A DNA stretch of 64,000 nucleotides from CAVPDG01 sp963702535 (GTDB lineage Bacteria > Chloroflexota > Anaerolineae > Anaerolineales > UBA4823): the NCBI GenBank assembly GCA_963702535.1, contig CAVPDG010000010.1:545747-609746 (forward strand). Direction: 5' to 3'. This document shows, piece by piece, positions 1 to 8,898 of the stretch. The translations under genes were made by a program, and so were the position numbers. The notes beneath the pieces were generated by a model. It worked only from the letters and a program-made list of their open reading frames with translations. It was not told the origin of the DNA and did not search any database. Positions within the stretch are counted from its first letter, which is position 1, and the number at the start of each line of letters is the position of its first letter.

Positions 1-229
1 GCTACGCTGGGAGACGCCATCCAGCGCTGGGAGCTATGCGCCTTCAACAACCTGTGCCGCGATAAGTACCGCCGCCTGGATATGGCATGGGCTTACCAGG
101 AGACGAAGCTGCTCACCCAGGCCGACCTGGAGCAGGCGGGCGAATGGGCGCGCCATTCCGGCATGGATCCCCGAGCGGGTCTTCGTCACCGGCGCCAGCC
201 AGGTAGAACACCTGGCCCCGGCCAAGTAG
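1..229 (+). CDS. C-terminal fragment of an unrecognised protein (cut by window start)
   Basis: Reading frame 1 is open from the first base and gives about 55 residues rich in W, Y and charged residues (LGDAIQRWELCAFNNL at the start). A one-base slip near 163-168 moves it into a frame that reads IPERVFVTGASQVEHLAPAK and stops at 227-229. Without the slip the same DNA reads as low-complexity Arg/Pro sequence up to about 234, so the shifted reading is preferred. I do not recognise the family. The next gene starts 18 bases downstream on the same strand, so they probably share a transcript. Confidence 0.5.
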   Translation, partial: LRWETPSSAGSYAPSTTCAAISTAAWIWHGLTRRRSCSPRPTWSRRANGRAIPAWIPERVFVTGASQVEHLAPAK

Positions 230-247
230 AACCATAGAGAGGCCAAC

Positions 248-1104
248 ATGGAACAGACACCGCACACCCAGTTCTCCGCAGAAGACATCCAGAGCCTGTC
301 CGCCAGCATGAAAATCGGCATCCTGGGGACGGTCACGCCGGAAGGGCTGCCGCACCTGACGATGATCTCCACGCTGAAAGCCAGCAGCCCGACGCAGATG
401 GCTTTCGGGCAATTCATGGAAGGGCGCTCCAAGGAATACCTGCGCCAAAACCCCAGGGCAGGCTGGCTGATCATGAGCCTGGACAAGCAGGTCTGGCGCG
501 GCAAGGCGGACTTCACCCACACCGCCAAACAGGGCGCCGAGTACGACTTTTACAACAACACGCCGCTGTTCCGCTACAACGCTTACTTCGGCGTGCACAC
601 GGTCTACTACCTGACCTGGTGCAGCAGAGCGGCAAGGCGCCTTTGCCGATGCAGAAGGTGGTGCTGGCTTCGATGCAGACGATGCTGGCGCGGGCGCTGG
701 GAGGCAAGCACGCCGGGACGAATGTGCTCAACGCCTGGACAACCGGCTTCCTCAACAAGCTGAACACGCTGAAATTCATCGGCTACACCGGCGAGGACGG
801 TTACCCGGTCGTATTCCCGTGCATCCAGGCGCAGGCGAGCGACGAGGAGCACGTGCGCTTCGCCGCCTCGGTGTACACGGAGGAAATCGAGCGCATCCCG
901 GCGGGGACGCCGATGGCAGTTTTCGGGCTGTCGCTGGATATGGAGGATGTGCTGCTGCGCGGCCGCTACGAGGGATTGAAGCGGGTCGCCGGCGTGCGCT
1001 GCGGATCGGTGCAGGTGGATTGGGTGTACAATCCCATGCCGCCCGTGCCGGGGCAGATCTACCCGCCGCTGCCCCTGGAAGCCATCCGGTACAATGAATT
1101 TTAG
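248..1104 (+). CDS. pyridoxamine 5'-phosphate oxidase-like FMN-binding protein (frameshifted)
   Basis: The N-terminal half (from ATG 248) resembles the split-barrel PNPOx/flavin reductase fold: a short helix, then a strand pair around GILGTVTPEGLPHLTMIS, typical of FMN-binding PNPOx-like proteins, and a KEYLRQNPRAGWLI segment. Near 615-620 the frame slips by one base. The continuation runs to the stop at 1102-1104 and contains a second barrel-like section (TLKFIGYTGEDGYPVVFPCIQ). The joined protein would be about 285 residues. The substrate is unknown; such proteins bind FMN, F420 or heme. The last codons and stop lie inside the palindrome at 1095-1136. Confidence 0.65.
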
Positions 1105-1136
1105 AGAGATGGGCGCGCCCATCTCTCTAAAATTCA
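1095..1136. terminator. perfect 42-bp loopless palindrome, probable bidirectional terminator
   Basis: The sequence is a perfect inverted repeat centred between 1115 and 1116, with arms of 21 bases (core GGGCGCGCCC) and no spacer. It lies between two convergent genes. Both genes end in gaa-ttt-tag, and both of these ends are encoded by the palindrome arms (stops at 1102-1104 on plus and 1127-1129 on minus). A hairpin in either direction would be followed by an AT-rich stretch. Confidence 0.7.
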
Positions 1137-2780
1137 ATATAACTCATAGCGCAGCCGTCGGCGCGCGGGTCGCTGCCGCCCCAAAGGACGCCATCTTCGC
1201 CGCGCAGGATGATCTGCCCGCGGCCGAAGGCGGCGCGCTCGTGGCCGCAGCAGGGTGAGGACGCTGTGCCCCATACTCAGCCAGCTCAGCCACAACCTCA
1301 GCGCGGGATGCCCTCTTCCAGGGCGACCCGCCCGCCGGAGCGACCGTCTTCGATGCAGAAGCGCGGGCGGTCGAGGGCGGACTGCGGGTCGAGGCGGTCG
1401 TCAAGCAGGGCAACGACCACCTGCAGGTGACCCTGGGGCTGCATGAAGCCGCCCATCACGCCGAAGCTGGCCCACAGGCTGCCATCGGGACGCGTGGCCA
1501 TGGCGGGGATGATGGTATGGTAGGGGCGCTTGCCGGGGGCGAGGGCGTTGGGATGGTCGGCCTGCAGGCTGAAATTGTGGCCGCGGTTTTGCAGGGAGAA
1601 TCCCCAGCCAGACGGGACGATGCCGGTGCCAAAGCCCATGTAATTGCTGTTGATGAACGAGCAGGCGTTGCCAGCCGCATCCACGACGCTGAAATACACC
1701 GTGTCCGAAGAGGCAAGCGGGACGCCGCGCACCTGGTCCAGCGCGGCGCGCCGGGGGTCGATCAGCTTGCGACGCTCAGCCGCGTATTCTTTGGAGAGCA
1801 AACCCGCCAGCGGCGCCGGGCTAAACGCCGGGTCTGCCACGTACCAGCCGGTATCGGCGAATGCCAGGCGCAGGGCTTCGATCTCCAGGTGCAGGCGCTC
1901 GGTTCGAAAGCGGCGGGTAAGCCGCCAGGTCGAAGCCTTCCAGCAGGTTCAAGCCCAGCAGAGCCGCCAACCCCTGCCCGTTGGGCGGGCACTCCCAGAC
2001 GGTCATGCCGCGGTAGGTGGCGCTGATCGGCTGGTCCCAGGTGCTCACGTGAGCCGCCAGGTCTGCGACGTCCATGCACCCGCCGGCCTGCTTCAAGAGC
2101 GTTGCTACGATCGCCTCGGCGATCTGCCCCTGGTAAAAAGCAGCCTTGCCGCCCTGGGCAACGGCGCGGAATGCCCGCGCCAGACCGGGATTGCGGAAGA
2201 TCTCGCCCGGCTGCGGGGCGCGACCGTCGATGGTCAGCTCCAGCCCGCCGACGGCGTGGCGCAATTGGCGCTCCACGGCGCGGTTCCAGAAATAAGCGGT
2301 GGTTGGCGTCACGGGGAAGCCCTGCTCCGCCAGCCGGATGGCGGGACTGAGCACAGCCTCCATCTCCAGGCAGCCGAAGCGCTGGACGAGGTCGCACCAA
2401 CCGGCGCAGGCGCCGGGGACGGTGACGGTATAGGCATGGAAGGGGGGCAGCTCGCCGGAGAAGCCTTCGCGGCGCAAGCGCTCCAGGCTGAGAGCAGCCG
2501 GGAGGCGACCCGAGCCGTTGAGGGCGGCTACCTGGCGGGTGGCGGCGTCGTAAAAGAGGGCGAAACAGTCGCCGCCGATGCCGGTGGAGGTGGGCTCGGT
2601 GACATTGAGGGCGGCTGCCACAGCGACGGCGGCATCGGCGGCATTGCCGCCCTGCCGCAAGATCTCGATGCCGGCAGCCACCGCCAGCGGCTGGGAAGCA
2701 GCCACCATGCCGCCGCGGCTGATCACGGGAGCGCGGCGGGAGGCAAATACCATCTCAGGGATGCTGAAACTCTCAGGCAA
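1127..2780 (-). CDS. gamma-glutamyltransferase, YwrD type (several frameshifts)
   Basis: This is an Ntn-hydrolase that would transfer or hydrolyse gamma-glutamyl groups. The N-terminal part shows ASQPLAVAAGIEILRQGGNA and TSTGIGGDCFALFY, typical of the family. After a slip near 1880-1910 the small-subunit part follows: SSDTVYFSVVDAAGN contains the Thr expected to be the autoprocessing nucleophile, followed by NYMGFGTG and QNRGHNFSL as in YwrD-like enzymes. Further slips near 1295 and 1250 restore a C-terminus reading GGSDPRADGCAMSY. The start is taken as TTG at 2780, overlapping the selD stop by 8 bases; ATG at 2753 is an alternative. Joined length is about 550 residues. It forms an operon with selD. 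Confidence 0.8.
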
Positions 2781-3834
2781 CCTGGATACCGTCGCCGCTG
2801 ACAGCTTCGCCGACCACCCACAGCGGCTGCTGCACCTGGTCTGCCCGCTCCAGCAGGCTATGCAACCGGTCGGGGGGCACAGCCAGCAGCAGCCCGCCGC
2901 TGGTCTGGGCGTCGAAGAGCAGCATCTGCTCGTACTCTGCTATCGAACTGGCAAACTGCACGTGCGCCTGGTAATAAAGGCGGTTGTCCGATGCGCCGCC
3001 GGGGAAGATCCACTCCTGGGCGTAGCGAGGAGCGCCGCGCGTGAAGGGGATCTTCTCCCAATCAAAGCGCAATCCCACGCCGGAAGCTTCTGCCATCTCC
3101 CAGGCGTGCCCGAGCAGGCTGAATCCGGTGATATCCGTACCGCCGCGCACGCCAAACTCCAGCGCCAGCTCAGATGCCTGCCTATTGAGGCGCTTCATCC
3201 AGCCCACAACCTCAGCCAAGTCTGCGGGATCGACCTGATCACGCTTGAGGGCGGTGGTGGTTACGCCGAAGCCGAGCGGCTTGCTCAGCACCAGCCGGTC
3301 GCCGGGACGCGCCCCGCCCTTGGTGATCAGCTGGCGAGGATCGACAAAGCCCAGCACGATCAAGCCGTATTTGGGCTCTTTATCCTGCACGGTATGCCCG
3401 CCAGCGATGACGACGCCCGCCTCACGCGCCTTCTCCGCACCGCCGCGCAAGATCTCACCCAGCAGCTCAGGCGGCAGGTCCGGCGGCAGGGCTGCCACGT
3501 TGAGCGCCAGGAAGGGCTTGGCGCCCATGGCATAGATATCGGAAAGGGCGTTGGCGGCGGCGATGGCGCCGTAGTCGTAGGGGTCGTCGACCACCGGCGT
3601 GAAGAAGTCAGTGGTCGCCACCAGGGCGCGATCCGAGTCCAGGCGCCACACAGCGGCATCGTCCGGATCGCCCAGCCCTACCAGCAGGTCGGGGTAATCT
3701 GCCGGGTCGAACAGACCTTCGATCGGGCGCAGAACCTGCGCCAGCGCTTCGGCGCTTAGCTTGGACGCTCAGCCGGCGCAACTGGACAGGCTGGTGAGCC
3801 GGACCTGGCGTCCGGAGGGAACCACATCGCTCAT
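2773..3834 (-). CDS. selD: selenide, water dikinase SelD with in-frame UGA (predicted selenocysteine) at the active-site position
   Basis: SelD makes selenophosphate from selenide and ATP, the Se donor for selenocysteine and selenouridine. From ATG 3834 the frame reads MSDVVPSGRQVRLTSLSSCAG, then TGA (3769-3771, codon 22), then ASKLSAEAL, and stays open to 2773. Total length is 353 residues, normal for SelD. The UGA aligns with the catalytic Cys/Sec of the CxxU/C-xxK motif. Downstream, GDPDDAAVW and TTDFFTPVVDDPYDYG are the ATP/metal-binding motifs. Without UGA decoding the protein would start far inside the gene and lose its catalytic residue. It starts 19 bases after the SPFH gene and overlaps the GGT start. 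Confidence 0.93.
3738..3755 (-). promoter_or_regulatory. candidate bacterial SECIS hairpin in selD
   Basis: On the minus strand, 13 bases after the UGA, GCGCC pairs with GGCGC across an 8-base loop (GAAGCGCT). An alternative hairpin, AGCGC with GCGCT and a CGAA loop, overlaps it (3743-3756). The apical loop begins 17-18 nt after the UGA and has a G in its first two positions. Published bacterial SECIS rules ask for 16-37 nt from UGA to loop, a loop of 3-14 nt and a G in the first two loop positions; both forms fit. The call is inferred from base pairing only. Confidence 0.6.
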
Positions 3835-3853
3835 CTCAACAATCTCAGACCTC

Positions 3854-4928
3854 TCAGGGCGTGGTTGTTGGCACGGGGGTGGGCAGGATACCCGGCAACG
3901 ATTGCCCGGATTGCGCTGCCATGGTGGGCAGCGGGAAGAGGAACGGCTGGTTGTTGGGCAGCAGCATCGCCTGGATGTTCGGGCTCAGCTTGGTGATGTA
4001 CTGGTAGGTGAGCAAGCTCAGGCTTATCCAGCAGGGCTTTGGCAATCAGCTCAGAGCGCCTGCGCCTCGGCCTCCGCCTGGATCAAGCGCGATTCGGCAT
4101 CGCCCTTGGCGCGGATCACGACGCTATCCGCCACGCCTTGCGCCTGCTGGCGTGCTTGCTCGGCTTCTTGCCTGCGCTGCTCGACAACCAACTTGGCTTG
4201 CTGCGCCTGCTGCTCGGCGATCTGCTTCTGCTCCACAGAAGCGGCATACTCCGGCGAGAAGGTGATATTGCGCACGATGAAGTTGCTCATCATCAAGCCG
4301 TTATCAGCCAGCTTTTGCTGGATGCCCTGCGCTGATCTGGTCGGTCATCTCCACGCGCTTGGAGGTGACCACTTCTTCGACGCGATACTGCGAAACCACG
4401 TCGCGGATCACGCCGCGCGCCAGGGGGCGCACCAGGTCGGCGGCATAACGGTCCTGCCAGGCGATGTGCACCTTGACCACCTCAGCCGGGTCGAGGGCGA
4501 AGATCACCGAGGCATCGACGAAGATCTCCTGACCGTCAGCCGTCCGAGCCGTGATCGAATCGTCTCCCTGGATAGCTCCTTCATTCGGCGCGATCGACAT
4601 GGTATAGTTCTGTTGGGAGATCGGATAAGTGACCACGCTCTCAAAGAACGGGACGATCCAGTGCAAGCCGGGCTCCAAAGCAGCCTGCCGGTAACCCTGA
4701 GGCGATACGGCCGAGATCACCACGCCACGATCTTCGCGGCCGGACGAATACCAGACCGGCGCCAGCGATGGAGAGCAGCAATGCCGAGACGCCCAGAACG
4801 ATGATGACGGTCGTCAGCGCCTTCACCGGGCGGTTGCGCGAGGCGCGCACCACGGCGACAACGATCACAGCAAAGAATAACAGCCACGCCAGCGTAGCCA
4901 TCAGCCTAACAATACTTGCGACGTCCAT
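3854..4928 (-). CDS. SPFH/band-7 (prohibitin/HflC-like) membrane protein (frameshifted)
   Basis: Starting at ATG 4928, 7 bases after a strong GGAGG, the protein opens with two hydrophobic segments (SIVRLMATLAWLLFFAVIV and ALTTVIIVLGVSALLLSIAG). The band-7 domain follows (GVVISAVSPQGYRQAALEPG, then EIFVDASVIFALDPAEV). A long Ala/Gln/Glu/Arg-rich coiled coil (about 4060-4250) and a Pro-rich tail end it. Slips near 4735, 4310 and 4045 break the frame; the joined protein is about 357 residues. SPFH proteins form large membrane-associated rings that often control proteases or microdomains; no partner protease lies next to it. It is the first gene of a likely operon with selD and ggt. Confidence 0.85.
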
Positions 4929-5059
4929 GGGAATTCCTCCTGATACCGGCATGCCGTCCGTAAAAACGGTTATCCAGCAAAATTCACGGGCATACCGGTT
5001 CAACTTATGATTATACCTGCCTTTTACGAAGCGCCACCGGGTGTACTAAATGGTTGTTG

Positions 5060-5111
5060 TCGGTTTTTGGGGTGCGGGCGGGCGTACGCCCGCCCGCACC
5101 CCAAAAACCGA
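5060..5111. repeat. perfect 52-bp loopless palindrome in a divergent intergenic region
   Basis: The arms are perfect complements with no spacer, centred between 5085 and 5086 (core GGGCGGGCGTACGCCCGCCC). Outer bases GTTGTT (5053-5058) and AACAAC (5119-5124) could extend the stem across a bulge. The flanking genes diverge, and the T-run is in the left arm and the A-run in the right, the reverse of a usual bidirectional terminator. It could be a protein-binding site, a transcription barrier or a mobile palindromic element. The rest of 4929-5189 holds only the promoter of the next gene. Confidence 0.6.
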
Positions 5112-5154
5112 AATATACTAACAACTTTTGAGTGCTCCCGCGCCGCCTTACCCT

Positions 5155-5183
5155 TTGCTCAGGCTGGGCATGTGTGATACTAT
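5155..5183 (+). promoter_or_regulatory. sigma70-like promoter, probably for a leaderless mRNA
   Basis: TTGCTC (5155-5160) and TACTAT (5178-5183) are separated by exactly 17 bases. Transcription would begin about 7 bases later, at or next to the GTG start codon at 5190, so the message would have almost no leader and needs no ribosome binding site. None is visible. Confidence 0.55.
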
Positions 5184-5189
5184 CGTGCC

Positions 5190-5884
5190 GTGCGCATTTA
5201 CTCAGGTTATGTCCGCCAGGTGCAGCTCGATGCCTGGGGTGGGGTGGGAGTTTGGATCACCTGCCCGCCGGCAGCGATTCCCGCCCCCGGGCAATACGTG
5301 ATGGGTCGCCTGCTTGAAGATGACCGGGCGGCGCTGGGGACGCCGCTTTTCGCCGCCAGCCGGGAGGCGCAAGGCTTCCTGGCAGCCCCGCCCATCCCGG
5401 TGGAATGGGGATCCGGCGCGCCGCTGGAGCTGCGAGGTCCGGCGGGTCGCGGCTTGCGCCTGCCGGACCGGGCGCTGCGCCTGGCGCTGCTCGCCGCAGG
5501 ACAGACGCCTGCCCGCCTGATACCCTTCGCCGAGCAGGCGTTAAGCCGTCCGGAAACGAGCGTGGCGCTGTTTACAGACGCCCATCTCCCCTGGCTGCCT
5601 GCCGCTTTGGAAGTCCAGCCCCTGCAGAACATCCCGGAGGCGCTTGGCTGGGCAGACTTCCTGGCAATCGACATCCCGCTCGCCCGCCTGGCAGACCTGC
5701 GCCGCATCCTGGGGCTGGGGGCTGGAGAGCGCCTGCCCTGCCCCGGAGAGGCGCTGGTCGAAGCGCCCATGCCCTGCGCCGGAGCTGGCGGATTGCGGCG
5801 CTTGCGCCGTCCCGGGACAGAGGCGGCTGGAAGCTGGCTTGCAAGGACGGACCGGTATTCGACATCCACGAGATTGAATGGTAG
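5190..5884 (+). CDS. PyrK-like iron-sulfur electron transfer subunit (frameshifted)
   Basis: About 232 residues from GTG 5190. The C-terminus, once two slips near 5795 and 5825 are bridged, reads PC..G-GCGACAVPG...WKLACKDGPVFD, the Cys-rich [2Fe-2S] signature of dihydroorotate dehydrogenase electron transfer subunits. The N-terminal part resembles a shortened FAD-binding barrel (GQYVMGRLLED) but lacks an obvious Gly-rich NAD motif. A PyrD-like gene follows two positions downstream, which supports a PyrK-type role in passing electrons between a flavin dehydrogenase and a carrier. Whether it serves pyrimidine synthesis is not shown. Confidence 0.7.
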
Positions 5885-5909
5885 AAAGTAACTGGAATCG
5901 AGTGAGCCG

Positions 5910-6675
5910 GTGAATATCCTGGCATTTTTTGCCCACCCCGACGATGAAACGGTATTTGCCGGCGGCGCTCTGGCGCTGCTTGCCGGAAAAGAGGCGCAGG
6001 TGCACTACCTGTGCGCCACGCGCGGCGAAGGCGGCGAGACGGGCGAGCCCTCGCTGTGCACGCAGGCAGAGCTGGGCGAGGTGCGCGAGCAGGAGCTGCT
6101 ATGTGCGGTACAGGCGCTGGGCGGGCGCAGCCTGACCTTCCTGGGCTACAGCGACCCGCATGTGGGACCCGAGGAAGAGCTGTATCCCTACACCCAGGAC
6201 CTGACCTTCCTGGCGGGCCAGGTTGCAGCTACCATGCGCCAGTTCCAGGCAGACGTGGTGATCAGCCACGGCTCACGCGGCGAATACGGTCACCCCGCCC
6301 ACCTGCTCACCCACCGGGCAAGCCGCATCGCGGTCGAATCGCTCTACAAAGAGGATCCCACGCGCAGCTCGCCCTTATTCTATACGGTCTCCGCCAGCTT
6401 CCCGGAACACCCGCGGCCACGCCTGGTGAACCCGGAAGACCCCGCCGACCTGGTGCTGGATATCACCCCTGCGCTGGAGGCAAAAATCCAGGCGCTTTTT
6501 TGCCACCGCACGCAGAACGCCCTATTCCTGCGACGCAGCTCGCAGGAGGCGGGCCGCCAACTGAGCATACCTGAGGTGGCGCAGCGCCTGGAAAGCCTGC
6601 ACCGCGTCTCTGCCACGGCAGGATGGCGGAGCAGCCGACAGGCTGGCTGAGTTGCTCGCCCCCTGGACGGTTTGA
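5910..6675 (+). CDS. PIG-L family zinc deacetylase (LmbE-like)
   Basis: The N-terminal motif AHPDDE at residues 8-13 is the zinc/catalytic signature of GlcNAc-PI deacetylase-like enzymes (MshB, BshB, LmbE). The third metal ligand region GEYGHPAH follows near residue 127. A slip near 6623 moves the end into a frame reading AADRLAELLAPWTV with stop at 6673-6675, giving about 255 residues. The stop overlaps the next ATG (TGATG), so it is translationally coupled with the PyrD-like gene. The substrate is unknown; the family removes N-acetyl groups from sugar conjugates. Confidence 0.85.
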
Positions 6676-7425
6676 TGTCCAAATCCGAGCTGCTGTTGAA
6701 AGCCCCGATCATGAACGCGGCCGGCAGCCTGGGCTATCATGCCAGACCCGCACGGTCCAACGGACCTCTCCGGGCTGGGCGCTTTCATCACCAACCCTAT
6801 CAGCCTGCAAGCACGCACCCCCGCCCACGGGCCGCGCTTTCTGAGCTTTCCCGGCGGCTTTCTGCTGCACACCGGATACCCCAATCCCGGCCTGATCCGG
6901 GCGATGCGGCGCTACGCCGGGGGCTGGCGGCGCTCGCCGCTGCCCGTGCTGGTACATCTGCTGGCGCAGAAGGCGGGGGAGGCGGCGGAGATGGTGAGAA
7001 AGCTAGAAGGGCTGGAGGGGGTGGCAGGATTCGAGGTCGGGCTGCCACCAGAAGCGGGCGTCGAGCTGGTGCAGGAATTTGCCCGCGCCACGGCGGGGGA
7101 GCTGCCCGTGGTGATGCGCATCCCAATCGATCAGGCTGCCGGGCTGGCGGGGGGGCTTGCGCAAGCGCGCCTGGCTGCGGTGAGCCTGGCGCCGCCGCGC
7201 GGGGCGCTGCCAACTCCCGAGGGCGGTAACGTGCAGGGCAGGCTTTACGGTCCGGCGCTTTTCCCCCAGGCGCTGGCGGCAGTCCAGGCGCTGGCACGCA
7301 AGGGCGTCCCGGTGATCGGCGCGGGTGGGGTTTACACCCCCGCCCAGGCGGAAGCCATGCTGCAGGCGGGCGCTATCGCCGTGCAGCTCGACGCGGTGCT
7401 ATGGCGCGGCGGGTGGCAGGGTTAG
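6675..7425 (+). CDS. dihydroorotate dehydrogenase-like FMN protein (frameshifted)
   Basis: From ATG 6675 the protein opens with LLLKAPIMNAAGSLGY, the usual N-terminal strand of DHODH-like barrels. After a slip near 6740 it continues GLGAFITNPISLQART, then GFEVGLPPEAG and a C-terminal KGVPVIGAGGVYTPAQAEAM, the FMN phosphate-binding part of the TIM barrel. At about 250 residues it is shorter than canonical PyrD (about 300), and no clear NxxPN/catalytic Ser-Cys loop was found. Together with the PyrK-like gene it may be a divergent dehydrogenase and not true PyrD. It ends 2 bases before the convergent dtd gene. Confidence 0.65.
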
Positions 7426-7426
7426 A

Positions 7427-7865
7427 TCAGCGCTCCATCCAGATGGTCACCGGTCCATCATTGGCAATCTCGACCAGCATGTGCGCGCCGAACTCGCCGG
7501 TCATGGTGGGCACGCCAAGGTCGCGCAGCAGCGCGGCGAAGCGCTCCACCAGCGGGCGGGCGACCTCGGGCAAGGCGGCATCGGTGAAGGAGGGGCGGCG
7601 ACCTTTGCGCGTATCGGCGTACAGGGTAAATTGCGAGACGATAATGACCTGCCCGCCCGTATCCAGCAGGGAGCGATTCATCTTGCCATCCTCGTCTTCA
7701 AAAATGCGCAGGTTGGCGATCTTTTCTACCAGGTAGCGCGCTTCTTCATCCCCATCCTGCGGTCCAATGCCCAGCAAGATCACCAGACCGGGACCGATCT
7801 GCGCGATGGCGCGCCCATCGACAAGCACGCGCCCGGAAGATAACGCGCTGGATCACGACTCGCAC
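7427..7865 (-). CDS. dtd: D-aminoacyl-tRNA deacylase (frameshifted near N-terminus)
   Basis: DTD removes D-amino acids and glycine wrongly attached to tRNA. GTG 7865 lies 7 bases after an AAGGAG site and gives VRVVIQRV; a slip near 7838 then leads to SSGRVLVDGRAIAQIGPG. The family motifs SQFTLYADTRKGRRPSF and NDGPVTIW (the SQFTL and NxGP active-site motifs) are intact. Joined length is about 146 residues, typical for DTD. It is the last gene of the T-box-led operon, 24 bases after trpS, so two translation quality/charging enzymes are co-transcribed. Confidence 0.9.
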
Positions 7866-7889
7866 GACCCGACTCCTTTAGATGGGGAG

Positions 7890-8898
7890 CTAAGCAAGCG
7901 AGCCCGGCAGACCGATGGCTTGCTTGACCTCCGTCATGGTTTGAACGGCGAAGGCTTTGGCGCGCTCGCCACCCTGGCGCAGCACGCGCCACACGTTCTG
8001 CGGGTCCTTGCTGATCTCGGCGCGGCGCTGGCGGAAGGGCTCCAGGTTGCGGTTGAGATTAGCCGCCATCATCGCCTTGCACTCCACGCAGCCAATCCCC
8101 GCCCGGCGGCATTCCACGTTCACCCTCTGCACCTCTTCGGGGGAGGAATAGATTTTATGAAAGGTGAAGACGTTGCAGATATCCGGATTGCCCGGATCGC
8201 TGCGCCGGATGCGCGCCGGATCGGTGACCATTTGCATCACGCGTGCCCGCGTCTCCTCGGCGGTGGACGCCAGCTCGATGTGGTTGTTGAGGCTCTTGCT
8301 CATCTTCTGCTGACCGTCGATGCCGATCACCTTGGGGAACTCGGTGATGCGCATCTGCGGCTCTACCAGGGCGGCGGTGTTGTAGCGGTAATTGAAGGAG
8401 CGCACCACTTCGCGGGCAAACTCGATATGAGGCTCCTGGTCGATGCCCACCGGCACGGTATCCGCCTTGTAGAGCAGGATGTCGGCAGCCATCAGCACCG
8501 GGTAACCCACCAGCCCGTAGTTGACATTGTTGGGATGCTGGCGCACCTGCTCTTTGAAGGTGGGCAGGTCGGTCAGCTTGCCCAAGCGGGGTCACCATCG
8601 AGAGCAGCAGGTGCAGCTCGGCAACCTCCGGGACGTGCGACTGGACGAACATGATCGTCTCATCCGGGCGGATGCCCGCGGCGAGGAAATCCAGCGCCAT
8701 CTCGTAGGTATTCTGCACCAGGTTCTCGGTGGTTTCTACGGTCGTCAGGGCATGGTAATCCACAATACAATAAATGCAGTCATACTCATCCTGGAATGCG
8801 ACGTAATTCTTGATAGCGCCCAGGTAATTACCCAGGTGCTGGCGCCCGGTGGGACGCGCTCCTGAAAACACCCGGCCGCGCTTTTTCTTATCTGGCAT
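7890..8898 (-). CDS. trpS: tryptophanyl-tRNA synthetase (one frameshift)
   Basis: A class I synthetase charging tRNA-Trp. RPTGRQHLGNYLG at residues 15-27 is the HIGH-type motif (HLGN), and QQKMSKSLNNHI carries the KMSKS loop. The frame slips near 8585, after LLLSMVTPLG, and resumes KLTDLPTFKEQ. The joined protein is about 336 residues, normal for bacterial TrpRS. Its ATG (8896-8898) shares a base with the stop of the upstream selenoprotein gene (TAATG), implying translational coupling. A T-box leader reading UGG controls the transcript. Confidence 0.95.

Noticed and set aside
113..598. Long minus-strand open frames opposite the PNPOx-like gene and elsewhere
   Set aside because: They are high-GC mirror frames with Arg/Ala/Pro/Gly-rich low-complexity translation and no family motifs.
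2773..3651. SelD starting at an internal codon after the UGA
   Set aside because: This would remove the catalytic residue and about 60 conserved N-terminal residues; the frame is open upstream to a good ATG.
5060..5111. Rho-independent terminator
   Set aside because: The T and A tracts have the wrong polarity and no gene ends nearby on either strand.
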